Part shown: piece by piece, positions 12,537 through 23,866 of the stretch
How positions within the stretch are numbered: position 1 is the first letter of the stretch
Layout of the letters: every line of letters begins with the position of its first letter
NCBI GenBank assembly: GCA_007570785.1
Contig: ML664161.1
Span: forward strand, 46,531,745 to 46,595,744
Source: Antilocapra americana
Taxonomy: Eukaryota; Chordata; Mammalia; Artiodactyla; Antilocapridae
Direction of reading: 5' to 3'
DNA: 64,000 nt
Program-made: the position numbers and the translations under genes
Notes under the pieces: generated by a model
Database searches by the model: none
What the model was told of the DNA's origin: nothing
What the model saw: only the letters and a program-made list of their open reading frames with translations

Positions 12537-12732
12537 GGGCTTCCTTCATATCTCAGTTGGAAAAGAGTCTGCCTGCAATGCGGGAGACCCTGGTTAGATT
12601 CCTGGGTTGGAAAGATCAGCTGAAGAAGGCATAGGCTATCCACTCCAATATTCTAGCCTGGAGAATTCCATGGACTATATAGTCAATGGGGCTGCAAAGA
12701 GTCTGACATGAATGAGCAAATTTCACTTCACT
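12537..12732 (+). mobile_element. Bov-tA SINE
   Basis: tRNA-like head followed by the BovB-derived 3' part, ending in TTTCACTTCAC. The direct repeat AT[T/A]TAGAAA at 12528-12536 and 12733-12741 (8 of 9) marks the insertion. The B box is mutated (GGTTAGATTCC), so Pol III promoter activity is doubtful. Confidence 0.9.
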
Positions 12733-12741
12733 ATATAGAAA

Positions 12742-13289
12742 AGAATTTTTTTTCCTCATTTGAAGCTATATTGGAAAAGATGAAATCTTTATCTTTTAAA
12801 AATATCCAACATAGGGTCTTCAATTATGAATATGGAGCTTTGTACACAAATAGGGAGATATGTGGAAACAGTGCCCTGCAAGGCAGTTCACGAAGAGGAA
12901 AAGCCCAGCTTTTGAGTGACAATCCTTCTGGTCTCTGTAACTTCCATTTACCTCATCTTTGAACTGCCTCACAGAAAGTCATGTTATTGTTTTAATCCTC
13001 AAAAAGTCTTTGTATCTAAATTCGACTTTTCTCTCCTATATGGTCCCTCAACCTTGAATCATGGAGCTCTTCAGATTTCTGCCTCCATATACTTTTGTTT
13101 CTGCTTTCTCATTATCACTGTGCTTCTTGCCCATCTCTTCTCTTACTTTGGAATAAAATTTGTGGACAAAGTCCCTAAATTGAAAATAACTTCAGCTTGG
13201 GAAGGCCTTTCAGAGTTTAATAAGTAGCATTAGCATGGGCATTATAACAATTCCTCCTTTTCCTGACTGGTTTCTAAATCATTATTTCC
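12742..13289. other. Unassigned sequence
   Basis: Two overlapping open frames (12708-12962 and 12916-13227) have no recognisable domain. The first begins inside the SINE. No gene is supported. Confidence 0.45.
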
Positions 13290-13400
13290 CCTTTACAGAT
13301 GATAACAAAATAAGGCTGAGTAACTTATTAAAAGTAAGTCAGTTTGTAAGTGATCAAGACTGAATTTTAATCCATGGTATATGACTGTAGAATCCTTGCT
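13290..13400 (-). mobile_element. MIR SINE remnant
   Basis: The TTTACAGATGATAACAAAA stretch (about 13292-13310) is the reverse complement of a MIR 3' region. Diverged and short. Confidence 0.5.
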
Positions 13401-13614
13401 TTCTCCATAAATATACTAGCTTCTAAATGATGTGGAAAATATCAGTACTTGAAATATATCTCATAAAATTATGCAAAATGACCAACATTCTCCTTTATCA
13501 AGCCACTGCTTTTCAGATATTCTTACCCCCAAACACTAGGTACTTTCTCTAAAGCTCTTATGTCCAGCCACAAACCTCATAATCCACAATGCAGTATTTC
13601 TGCAGGTTCACCAC

Positions 13615-13745
13615 TACACTTAACCTAAAGACCATCTGGGAGTTTCAAAAAATATCAATGCCTGGGTCCTCCACCAGTTTGTTCAGAGTCGATTAGTTTT
13701 GCAGTTTTTCAACATCTCCCTGGTGATTCTGATGCAGTCAGAGTG
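13615..13745. mobile_element. hAT-Charlie (MER5-like) remnant
   Basis: CCATCTGGGAGTTT (13632-13645) and CCTGGTGATTCTGATGCAGT (13720-13739) look like the two inverted halves of a MER5-type non-autonomous DNA transposon. The terminal repeats are not clear. Confidence 0.45.
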
Positions 13746-14369
13746 ATAAGCATGGCTGTAGGATATTCAAGTAGTAATACCAGTGTCCTGTCACCTACAC
13801 GCCTACAGATGTTATCTCTGTTTTCCTCATCTGTAAATCCTGAAGTCTCCCAGCACTATTATCCTCCAAGTGCTTTAACATATGTAACTTTTGGAACCTT
13901 GAACTATCTTCAAAAGAGCAGTATTATAAACTTGAGCCGTTGGGCCTCAGACCTGATATCCCTGGAGGGCCAATGCCAGGCTCCATCACAGGATCAGATT
14001 TCAGTTCTTGCCTGGTTGAAACTCCTTCCCCAGGTTCTTATTTACCTGTCAAAGGGGCCTTCAGGGCTCACTTCCATCCTTCCTCGATCAATGTTTCTCA
14101 AGGACCCAGGACCAAACACTAGAATGCATCCATGACTAATTGAAACATCTTTCACTTGTAACTCTTTCAGTCTGCTATTTACCTTGTTCTTTCTCTTTAT
14201 TTCTTATTTCAATAGTCAATAGATTTTAAATATCTTTTGTCTGCTAGGCTCTAGGTATACACTGAGGGTCCAAATCAAAGTGGTCTTTTTTTTTTTTTTC
14301 TTAAAGGAGACCAGAGTTACTACATGTAAATAATTCATATTCAGTGTATGCTACAGCTCTAGCTATCAA
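13746..14369. other. Unassigned sequence with a 130-codon open frame
   Basis: The plus-strand frame at 13743-14135 is open for 130 codons but shows no recognisable motif and no RNA-processing context. A frame of this length can occur by chance. A T-run lies at 14287-14299. Confidence 0.4.
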
Positions 14370-14588
14370 GGCTGTACATGCATGCTCAGTTGCTTTAGTC
14401 ATGTCAGACTCTTTGCAACCTCATGGACTAAAGCCCACCAGGATCCTCTGTCCATGGAATTCTCCAGGCAAGAATACTGGAGTGGGTTGCCATGCTCTCC
14501 TTCGGGGGGTCTTTTCAACCCAGGGATCGAACCCAGGTCTCCCTTGTTGCAGGAGGATTCTTTGTGTCTGAGCAACCAAGCAAGCCCC
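14370..14588 (-). mobile_element. Bov-tA SINE
   Basis: The minus-strand copy reads from its BovB-like tail (14375) to the tRNA-like head (GGGGCTTGC near 14580). The B box, as its complement GGGATCGAACCC (14523-14534), is intact. Confidence 0.9.
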
Positions 14589-14835
14589 CAAAGACAGATA
14601 CAGTTTAATTAACATATATAAGGTATCTAAAATACTCAAATTCATAGGAGCAAAAAGTAGAATGGTGATTACCAAGAGTTGGGGGTGGGGTGGAGCAAGA
14701 AGTTGCTTAATGAACATAGAGTTTCAAATTTTATTTTCTGAAAAAATTCTAGTGATATATTTCACAACATTGTGGATACACTTAATATTATTGAACTGTA
14801 CACTTAAAATGGTTAACAGTATTTAAAGAAACAAA
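14589..14835 (+). mobile_element. L1M 3' UTR fragment
   Basis: The sequence follows the old L1M 3' UTR pattern: AAAAGTAGAATGGTGATTACC (around 14655), then a G-rich stretch, then GAACTGTACACTTAAAATGG (14794-14813). No coding sequence. Confidence 0.6.
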
Positions 14836-15304
14836 AGCTGAAACAAAGTTAAAAAAGAGCAGGAAAGATTGTTAGGCAAAGCTGTATACAGTTTCATGAT
14901 CTCTAAATAAATCTGAGCATGTACATGTTATGTATGGCCAATATATGGATTACACTATTTTTATATTTTATTTTATTCTTATTTTAATACATATATTGCT
15001 ATTGTATAATGTACTGAGGCAGGATTGTATTTTAAAGTAGAATTTCACTTCCTTGTGTATATTTCCTTTTTTGTTTTCTCTCTCGCTTGTACCTACAGGG
15101 TCATATTTTCTCCTCCAAACATCATGAAAGTAGAAGAAAATATTCAAGGGAACTATAGATTTAAGTACTTATAAACATGCCTGCATGGATTTTTATAGAT
15201 ATTTCATAAGGTTCATTGTAGGTTTTATACAAGGCCTGGGCCTAGGGTAGTGGGGTATAGTTAATGATGATTGACATGTGAGAGTAAATAATGTTTGAGA
15301 GGGG
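14836..15304. other. Unassigned AT-rich sequence
   Basis: No recognisable gene or repeat between the L1M 3' UTR fragment and the next L1M ORF2 block. Confidence 0.45.
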
Positions 15305-16784
15305 AAAAGACCAAGTAGGATTTATCTCATGAATGCAAGTTGGATTGAACATTTAAAAATAGATCAATGTAATTCACATAATTATCTAAGTGAGAAAGAA
15401 AAACTATATGATCATTCAGTAGGTGCAAGAAAGGCCTTTAACAAAATTAACCATACACTCATGATGAAGACACTCAAGAAACTAGGTAAAAAATGGAAAT
15501 TTCTCAACTTGATAAAGGGTTTCCTGAAAAATTTACAACTAATATTATATTTAATGATGAAAGACTGGATGCTTTCCCCTTAGGTTAGGAATAAGAATAG
15601 TTTATTCATTTCTATTCTTCTATTTAATATTTTACTATAGGTCATAGCCATTTCAATCAGTCAGAAAGAAAAATAAAAAACCATAGAGATTGTACAGAAA
15701 GAAAAAAAGCCATCTTTATTCACAGAACATATTATCATCTATGTAGAAAATCCCAAGAAACCTACAAGTAAGGTGTTTAAGACAAATAGATCAGTTTAGC
15801 AATACTGCAGATTGCAATGTCTACATACATTATTGTTTAGTCACTAAATCATATCCGAATCTTTGTTATCCCAATGGACTATAACCAGCCAGGCTCTTCT
15901 ATCCATGGGATTTCCCAGGCAAGAATACTGGAGTAGGTTGCCATTTCTTTCTCCAGGAAATCTTTCTGACCTAGGGATAGAACCTGCATCTCCTGCATTG
16001 CAGGCAGACACTTTACCACTGAGTCACCTAGGAAGCCCCATCTATATATATATTAGTAAAGAAAAATCAGAAAATGAAAGACCAATGCAATTATGTTAAC
16101 ATAAAATATGGAATTTAAAGTTATAAATTTAATAAAGCAACTTTCTATCACCTATGCACTGAAAGCTACAAAATATTGCTGAGAGAAATAAATTAAGACC
16201 TAATAAACAGACAGAATACTCTGCCCAGAGATCAGAAGACTCAACATTGTTAAGATGACAGTTCTCCCCAACTGACAGTCTTCATCTGTCAGATTCAACA
16301 GTCTCCATCAAAATTCTAAAAGGCCTTTTTTGTAAGAGATGACAAGCTATTTCTCAAATTTACATGGAAATGTGAAAGGTAGAGACTAGACAAAACAATT
16401 TTAAAGAATAACAGTGTTGGAGGACTTACTCCACGTGATTCAAGATTTATTATGAGTCTTCAGCAAATACAATGCGGTTTTAACAAAAAGATAGATGTAT
16501 AAATCAATACAGTAGAATAAAGTCCAGAAATGCACACATAGAAGTGCATTGATTTTTGACAAAGGGCTTGAAGCAACTCAGTGGGAGGGAGGATGGATTA
16601 TGGATTACAAAAGGACATGAGAAAACTTTTGAGGTGATGGAAACCTTCATTAACTAGATTGTGATGATAGTTTTATAGTGTGTACATATGTCAAAACACT
16701 CGTCAAATACATACTTTAAATATGTGTGTTATGCTAAGTGTAAATTCTACCTCATAAAGATATATACATATATATGTATGCACA
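15305..16784 (+). mobile_element. Old L1M, ORF2 C-terminal part and 3' UTR, interrupted
   Basis: Degenerate L1 ORF2 text runs over 15305-15834 and resumes at 16039-16784 after a SINE. The first block corresponds to part of the RT region, the second to the ORF2 C-terminal region and 3' UTR. The only sizeable frame is 15329-15583 (84 codons), and the remainder is broken. It is a fossil. Confidence 0.6.
15835..16038 (-). mobile_element. Bov-tA SINE within L1M
   Basis: Minus-strand copy whose tRNA-like head ends at GGAAGCCCC (16030-16038). It divides the L1M remnant. The B box is mutated. Confidence 0.88.
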
Positions 16785-16976
16785 TCATGCTTAGTCACTC
16801 AGTTGTGTCCAACTCTTTGCAATCTCATGGCCTGTAGTATTCCAGGCTCCTCTTTTCACGGGATTCTCCAGGCAATTTACTTCTCCAGGGGATCTTCTTG
16901 ACTCAGGGATCAGACCTGCATTGTAGGTGCTGCATTGCAGGTGAATTCTTTACCATCTGAGCCACCAGGGAATCCC
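16785..16976 (-). mobile_element. Bov-tA SINE at the end of L1M
   Basis: Minus-strand copy bracketed by TATATACATATATA at 16761-16774 and 16980-16993. The match is exact, but the sequence is low-complexity, so it is only suggestive as a target duplication. Confidence 0.88.
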
Positions 16977-17194
16977 TTGTATATACATATATACACTTAA
17001 ATATGAGGGTAAAAAACAACAGTATCCTTTTTATTTGTTGATTAATTCAATGTATAATTCAATGTATAATTAAATAATTAGAAGTTATTTAACAAAATCT
17101 GATATTCATTTTTGATTTTTTAAAAAAAATAGAAGTAGAAAAATTCCCCATTACAATAATTATTGAAGCAGGCATTATGTTTGTTTACCAATTT

Positions 17195-17560
17195 TTTATT
17201 TTCTCCTTAGACCCAGAGGAGGGCTACACCTCCCATCTTTTTTACTGGGTGGAGCTATATGATTAGTTTTAATCAATGGAATGTGCACAGAAGTGATGTA
17301 TACTATTTTTAGACCTGCAACCATTTTCCCATGAGCTCCTACACTTTCTATCTTCCCTCGATTCCCCCACAGATACTAAAGATTCATTTAAATCCAAGGA
17401 AGAGCCACAAGATGGATGGAACCCGGGTCTCTGAATCCCTTTATGGAAAGCTGATCTCCACCTTGGTATGTACTGTAATGTGAAAAAGAAATAAGCTTTT
17501 ATTCTTATAACTCACTGAGAATTTGAAATTTCTTGTCATATAAATTAGCTTTCCCTGAAT
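17195..17560 (+). mobile_element. Old LTR-like remnant (possibly MLT1-related)
   Basis: The segment ending in GAAATAAGCTTTTATTC (17488-17504) followed by CACTGAGAATTTGA resembles the polyadenylation end of an old mammalian LTR. The subfamily is uncertain and no internal retroviral part is present. Confidence 0.35.
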
Positions 17561-17727
17561 GATATAGATAAAAGAAAGAATATAAAGGAATAAGCTTAGC
17601 ATAATACATATATTATTATTAGTATGTTATCATATAGCATTATTATTCAAAACAGTTTACAACGTTTTGAGGAATGTAAGGGAAATCTAAAGTAAATGGA
17701 AACTTACATTTTATTCTTTGACAGTTG

Positions 17728-17935
17728 GTGGTGGTTTAGTTGCTAAGTCACATCCAACTCTTGCAACGCCATCGCTGTATCCCACCAGGCTCCTCTTTCC
17801 ATGGAATTTCCCAGACAAGAATACTAGAGTGGGTTGTCATTTCCTTCTCCAGGGGATCATCCCAACTGAGGGATCAAACCTCCAGGCCTTCTGTACTGCA
17901 GGCAGTCTTCTGCATTGCAGACAGATTCCTTAGCA
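17728..17935 (-). mobile_element. Bov-tA SINE, rearranged head
   Basis: The minus-strand copy has an intact BovB-like tail. The head region carries a duplicated CTGCAGGCAG/GCATTGCAGACAG-type segment (17893-17926) and lacks the usual terminal GGAAGCCC. Confidence 0.82.
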
Positions 17936-18571
17936 AGATAGGAACTTAGTGAGGAATTTGATACCAATTCAAACTACAAGGTGTACATTTTCATAGATTA
18001 ATATAAAAATTTTAAGTGCAAAGTTCATTTGGAAAAATGTTTATCCAGATTTCCATGGTATTTTTTAAAAGTGGGTAGAAGTTGATAAGAATCAGTTCTA
18101 TCAAATATTGACACATGAAACTATGTGGAAAAAATATAGAAGAAATATATATCCAGAAAATTAATGAACATAAGTTCAACAAATTTATATTAATACTAAA
18201 ATCTTACAATAATGGAGATAATCTAATAACAGAGAGAAACTTATATCCAGATAAATCAATGAATATAAAGTCCATGAAAAGGATTAATTTTTAACAATAA
18301 ATGTAGTTGGTGAAATCAGTGATAGGAAAGGGTGTCAATAGAGTTAAACAACTTGATAACTATTTGAAAAAAATCTGGAATTTCTATTTTATTCTTTGCA
18401 AAAAAATAGTTTAAACTAGCAAAAATTTAAAAATTAAGCTGTAGAGTTTTACAGAAGAAATGAAAAATTGCATGTTTGTGGAGGACTTGCAGAGAAGTCC
18501 TAAAAACTCAAAAACCATAAATGGAAAATATTTTAAAAATTTGAAAATATTACATAAATATTTAGAAGTTC

Positions 18572-19274
18572 AAACTAGTACAGCCACTATGGAGAACAGT
18601 GTGGAGATTCCTTAAAAAACTGCAAATAGACCTACCATATGACTCAGCAATCCCACTGTTGGGCATACACACCAAGGAAACCAGAATTGAAAGAGACACG
18701 TGTACCCCAATGTTCATCGCTGCATTGTTTACAATGGCCAGGACATGGAAGCAACCTAGATGCCCATCAACTGACGAATGGATAAGAAAGCTGTGGTACA
18801 TATATACAATGGAATATTACTCAGCATTAAAAAAAAATTCATTTGAATCAGTTCTACTCAGGTGGACGGAACTGGAGCCTATTATCCAGAGTGAAGTAAG
18901 CCAGAAGGAAAAACAAAAATACAGTATACTAACACATATATATGGAATTTAGAAAGATGGTAAGGAGAACCCTGCATGCGAGACAGCAAAAAGAACGCGG
19001 ATGTATAGAGCAGACTCGTGGACTCTGTGGATGAGGGCAAGGGTGGGATGATATGGGAGAATGGCACTGAAACATGTTAATTATCATATGTGAAATCAAT
19101 CACCAGCCCAGGGTTGATGCTCGGGGCTGGTGAACCGAGATGACCCAGGGGGAGGGAATCAGGAGGGAGGAGGGAGGGGGGTCCTGGAGGGGGAGCATAT
19201 GTATACCCATGGCGGGTTCATGTCAATGTATGGCAAAACCAACACAATAAACTAAAGAAAATTTAAAAAAAAAA
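18572..19274 (+). mobile_element. Young ruminant L1, 5'-truncated 3' end
   Basis: The plus-strand copy holds the last part of ORF2 (frame 18599-18952, 117 codons to a natural-looking stop) and the 3' UTR with its G-rich tract, ending in an A-rich tail. The C-terminal ORF2 frame is open from just after the truncation point. Flanks TTAGAA[G/C]TTC at 18562-18571 and 19275-19284 (9 of 10) form the target duplication. It cannot move by itself because EN and RT are missing. Confidence 0.9.
19141..19196 (+). repeat. G-quadruplex-prone tract in the L1 3' UTR
   Basis: At least four runs of three or more G with short loops lie on the sense strand. The equivalent tract recurs in the L1 copies at 38656-38695 (plus) and 42543-42602 (as C-runs, minus element). 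Confidence 0.7.
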
Positions 19275-19764
19275 TTAGAACTTCTAAATGTCATAAATAA
19301 CTCAAAGTTAAAACACAAATAAAAACAAATAAAATTGTGAGAAAAGTAGCAAAAATATGACATAAACCAAATACTTTACACTGGTTAGCCCATACATATT
19401 TAAAAGGTCAAATATATGAATAGCTAATGACAGAAAATAAAAATAAATGCTGATAAAATATAATATATGACCAATCTCCCTTGTAATCAAATAAATGAAA
19501 ACCAAAACAAAAGATACTTTTTTTCTGAGATTGATAAGTGTTCATTTTCTTATGCTGGTGGAAGTATGGGAAAATTTATGCTTTCCTATACTACTAGGGG
19601 TAGTGATAACTTTGGAAATTTTTAGAGGGAGATTTGAAATATTTATTTTAAAATATTCATACCCTGTGGTCCAGAAAACCTGTTCTAGGAAGCTGGCCCC
19701 AAAATAAAATATCACAAAATTATTTTGTGTTGTGAGCATGGGAATATGGATTATAACACTTAAA

Positions 19765-20044
19765 TTTTTTTTTCATTATTTATTTATTCTTGTTTCGCTG
19801 CACTGGGTCTTCATTGCATTGCAAAGTCTTTCTCTAGTTGCAGTGAGTAGGGGCTACTACTCTTTGTTGTGGAGCACAGGCTCTAAGCCCATGGGTTTTA
19901 GTAATTGCAGACACAGGCTCAGCATAGGTGGCATATGGGCTCAGTTGGTCAATGGCATGTGGGCCCTTCCCAGATCAGGGATTGAACTCATGCCCCCTGC
20001 ATTGGCAGGCAGACTCTTATCCACTGTGCCACCAGGAAAGTCTC
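19765..20044 (-). mobile_element. CHR-type SINE (cetartiodactyl)
   Basis: The minus-strand copy begins at a T-rich end (19765) and ends at CCACCAGGAAAGTC (20028-20041), the complement of the CHR head. The family is confined to cetartiodactyls and supports the host assignment. Confidence 0.75.
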
Positions 20045-20278
20045 AATATTACTTTAAGTAGCAAAATGCTAACTATAATCTGAATGTCCTTTAATATGTG
20101 TTTCATTAATCAGTTTATTACATTATGTAATGGACTATTGTACACCTACCATGCAAGGATTAGTTTAAATATAATATTATGAAAAATTAACAATGAAAAT
20201 GTGGACTTCCACTCTGAGCCATAATGAAGTGATAGAGAACAGATGGCTCCTCCATCCTTCAACAACTGGAAAGCTGAG

Positions 20279-20396
20279 GAAATTTCCCTGGCAGTCCAGT
20301 GGTTGGGACTCGATGCTTTCACTGCTGGGGCCCAGGTTTGCTCTTTGGCCAGGGACCTGAAATCCCACAAGCTCTGTGTTGGAGCCAAAAAAAAAT
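20279..20396 (+). mobile_element. CHR-type SINE (short form)
   Basis: The plus-strand tRNA-derived head TTTCCCTGGCAGTCCAGTGG (20283-20302) is followed by a short body and an A-run tail (20388-20396). Confidence 0.8.
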
Positions 20397-20893
20397 TGAA
20401 AAACTGGAGAAACTATGTGAAACAATGGTTTTCAGACCACCAGTAGACCTCAGATCATACACAACTTTGATTGTTTAGAGAAGGGAAACAAATAAGGTAG
20501 GTGAATCCTGAGTTCTTGTTTTCTATTGGAGGTAATTTTCAGCTTGCAACACCTGGAGATTTTATTGGGTTCAGGAGGCAGAGACCATAGTTTTATAATG
20601 TCAAGGTGATTAGAATTTACAGTCAGGGTACCAGAAAGAAAGGAACTGCACAATATCAGTGCTCCAGATATCTGTAGCTGGACATCTTTAAGTTTGGTTG
20701 ATTACAAACCTATACATCTACAGGAAGAAGTTTACCCAAGGGTGGGGAGGGAACATCTGAAAGGCAATAAGCTTAATAATTTTTGGAGTTCATATGGGAC
20801 TGAATAGAGTTTGTGATTTCAGCAGCAAAGTGGAAAGATCTTTTAATATGTGGGGGATTTGGTAGATTTTTCCTATTTCATTCATAACATACT
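20397..20893. other. Unassigned sequence
   Basis: No gene or repeat recognised. It may be the older 5' part of the HAL1/L1 found beyond the BovB, but I cannot show this. Confidence 0.4.
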
Positions 20894-22840
20894 GTTCATG
20901 ACATTGTACAAGAAGCAGTGATCAAGGCCATCCCCAAGATAAAGAAATGCAAAAAGGCAAAATGGTTGTATGAGGAGGCCTTACAAATAGCTGTGAAAAG
21001 AAGGGAAGCAAAAGGAAAAAGAGAAAAGGAAAGATATACCCATTTGAATGCAGAGTTCCAAAGAATAGCAAAGAGAGTGATTAAAGTGATCACTTCCTCA
21101 GTGATCAATGCAGAGAAATAGAGGAAAACAATAGAATAGGAAAGACTAGAAATCTCTTGAAGAACATTAGAGATACCAAGGGAATATTTCATACAAAGAT
21201 GGGCACAATAAAGGACAGAAATGGTATGGACATAACAGAAGCAGATGATATTAAGAAGAGGTGGCAAGAATACACAGAAGAACTATACAAAAAAGATCTT
21301 CATGACACATATAACCATAATGGTGTGGTCACTCACCTAGAATCAGACATCTTGGAATGCAAAGTCAAGTGGGCTTTAGGAAGAATCACTATGAGCAATG
21401 CTAGTGGAGGTGATGGAATTCCAGTTGAGCTAAATTCTAAAAGATGATGCTGTGAAAGTGCTGCACTCAATATGCCAGCAAATTTGGAGAACTCAGCAAT
21501 GGCCTCAGGCCTGGAAAAGGTCAGTTTTCATTCCAATCCCAAAGAAAGGCAATGCCAAAGAATGCTCAAACTACCGCACAATTATACTTATCTCACATGC
21601 TAGCAAAGTAATGCTCAAAATTCTCCAAGCCAGGCTTCAGCAATACATGAACTGTAATGTTCAAGCTGGATTTAGAAAAGGCAGAGGAACCAGAGATCAA
21701 ATTGCTGACACCCATTGGATCATCAAAAAAACAAGAGGTTTCCAGAAAAACATCTATTTCTGTTTTATTGACTGTGCCAATGCCTTTGACTATGTGAACC
21801 ACAATAAACTGTGGAAAATTCTTCAAGAGATGGAAATACCAGACCACCTTACCTGCCTTCTGAGAAATCTGTTGCAGGTCAGGAAGCAACAGTTAGAACT
21901 CGACATGGAACAACATACTGGTTCCAGATCAGGGAAGAAGTACATCAAGATTGTATATTGTCACCCAGCTTGTTTAACTTATAGGCAGAGTACATCATGA
22001 GAAATGCTGGACTGGATGAAGCACAAGCTGGAATCAAGATTGCTGGGAGAAATAACAATAACCTCAGATATACAGTTGATACCACCCTTATGGCAGAAAT
22101 TGAAGAAGAACTAAAGAGCCCCTTGATAAAAGTGCAAGAAGAGAGTGAAAAGTTGACTTAAGACTCAGCATTCAGAAAATTAAAATCATGGCATCTGGTC
22201 TCATCACTTCTTGGCAAATAGATAGAGAAACAATGGAAACGGTGTGAGATTTTATTTCTGGGGCTCCAAAATCACTGCAGATGGTGACTGCAGCCATGAA
22301 ATTAAAAGACACTTGCTCCTTGGAAGAAAAGCTATGACCAACCTAGACAGCATGTTAAAAAGCAGAGACATTACTTTGCTAATAAAGATCCATCTACTCA
22401 AAGCTATGGTTTTTCCAGTGGTCATGTATGGATGTGAGAGTTAGACTATAAAGAAAGCTGAGTGCAGAATTGATGCTTTTGAACTGTGGTTTGGAGAAGA
22501 CTCTTGAGAGTCCCTTGGATTACAAGGAGATCCAACCAGTCCATCCTAAAGGATATCAGTCCTGATTATTCATTGTAAGGACTGATGCTGAACCTGAAAC
22601 TCCAATACTTTGGCCACCTGATGTGAGGAACTGATTCCTTTGAAAAGACCTTGATGCTGGGAAAGATTGAAAGTGGGAGGAGAAGGGAATGACGGAGGAT
22701 AAGATGGTTGGATGGCATCACTGACTCAATGGACATGAGTTTGAGTAGGCTGTGGGAGTTGGTGATGGGCAGGGAGCCTGGCATGGTGTAGTCCATGGGC
22801 TTGCAAAGAGTCAGACACGACTGATCAAGTGAACTGAACT
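20894..22840 (+). mobile_element. BovB, 5'-truncated copy (about 1.9 kb)
   Basis: The plus-strand copy runs from the endonuclease-RT linker to the 3' end (GAACTGAACT at 22831-22840). Frame pieces: 20918-21121 and 21157-21447 (linker), 21452-22000 (RT fingers and palm A region with FIDCANAFDYV, where the usual aspartate-rich motif is altered), and 22244-22444 (thumb). The catalytic YADD motif is mutated: the frame around 22066 reads through YTVD. It is non-functional. Confidence 0.92.
21452..22000 (+). pseudogene. BovB reverse-transcriptase fragment
   Basis: This 182-codon open stretch covers the RT fingers and first part of the palm. FRKGRGTRDQIAD (about residues 74-86) and motif A as FIDCANAFDYV (about 107-117) are visible. 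A frameshift near the end replaces the expected GKGVCQGC region. The second catalytic motif lies downstream in another frame and is altered, so this copy could not have been active in its present form. Confidence 0.75.
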
Positions 22841-23291
22841 CATACTTGGGCTGAAATATCCTAGACTATGAGTTGATTTGGACCTACCAAACCTTATAAA
22901 CAAATGTCAAAGTGGGTACAAAGGGCTTTATATAAGTTAAAAACATGCAACCACAAAGCCAAGCATAATTGGAATATAACAACATCCAGGACAGTGAAAC
23001 ATTAACATTCAAAATATATATTGTCCAATGCAAAATTACCAGACATGCAAAGAAGCAGGAAAATATGACCTGTAATGAAAGAAATCAAGCGATGGCTACA
23101 GATCCAGAAGTAACACAGATAACAGAGTTAGGAGGCAAAGGCATTATACAGATGTAACTATGTCCCATATATTCAAGAACATAGAATGTTGGAACAGGAT
23201 GAAGAAAGAAATGGAATATTTGTAAGACCTCAGTAGAACATCTACAATTAAGGAATACTATACTTTGAAATGAGAAAAATAGATTACATGG

Positions 23292-23866
23292 TGTATTATT
23301 TTGCTAAGGCTACTGTAACAAAGTGACTTAAACAAGAGAAATTTATTTAGAAGAAGTTAGATGTCCAAGATCAAGGTGTTAGCAAAGTTGGTTTTATTGT
23401 GAGGGCTCGCTCTCTTTGCCTTACAGATAACAAACTTCTGGTTTCTTCATAGTCTTTCCTCTGTGTCCTAGTTTTCTCTTAAAAGGACACCAATTATATT
23501 GGTTTAGGCCCTCTCTCAATGACCACATTTAACTTACATTTCTTCTTTAAAGACCTTTTTTCCCATTACAGTCACAATGTGAGGTACTCGGGGTTAGGAT
23601 TTAAATATATAATTTTGGGTGGGGCATAAGTCAGTCCAGACTTCCCTGGTGGCTCATGGTAAAGAACCTGGCTGCGGATGGAGGAGATGCAGGAGGTGCG
23701 AGGTAGATCCCTGGGTCAGGAAGATCCCTAAAAGAAGGAAATGGCAATAAATTCTAGTATTCTTGCTGGGAAATTCCGAGGGCAGAGGAGTCTAGCAGGC
23801 TACAGTTCACAGGGTTGCAGAGTCAGACTTGACTGAGCATTCATGCATCTAAATCAGTCCATTACA
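23292..23866 (-). mobile_element. MLT1 solo LTR inside HAL1
   Basis: A reverse-strand LTR runs from TGTATTATT (23292) to CATTACA (23860-23866), with TG/CA ends. It is flanked by [C/G]ATGG (23287-23291 and 23867-23871), a 5-bp duplication as expected for ERVL-type integration. No internal retroviral sequence is present, so it arose by LTR-LTR recombination. A SINE interrupts it near one end. Confidence 0.75.
23639..23849 (+). mobile_element. Bov-tA SINE inside the MLT1 LTR
   Basis: The head GACTTCCCTGGTGGCTCA starts at 23639 and the BovB-like tail ends near 23849. The direct repeat TAA[G/A]TCAGTCCA at 23627-23638 and 23850-23861 (11 of 12) consists of MLT1 sequence, giving the order HAL1, then MLT1, then SINE. 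Confidence 0.92.

Larger units (their letters stand above)
17990..20215 (+). mobile_element. Very old L1M ORF2 remnant hosting younger insertions
   Basis: Degenerate L1-like text appears at 17990-18560, 19285-19764 and 20045-20215. The clearest part is TTCTTATGCTGGTGGAAG (19548-19565) and the ORF2 C-terminal segment that follows. The young L1 at 18572 and the CHR SINE at 19765 sit inside it. Extent and subfamily are uncertain. Confidence 0.4.

Noticed and set aside
13743..14135. A novel 130-codon gene
   Set aside because: No domain, no supporting context, and a length compatible with chance. Reported only as an open frame.
18599..18952. A 117-residue host protein (and a near-identical one at 38110-38463)
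   Set aside because: Both are the C-terminal end of L1 ORF2 in 5'-truncated copies with target duplications.
19732..20061. 109-codon plus-strand open frame as a gene
   Set aside because: It lies in a reverse-strand CHR-type SINE and its flanks.
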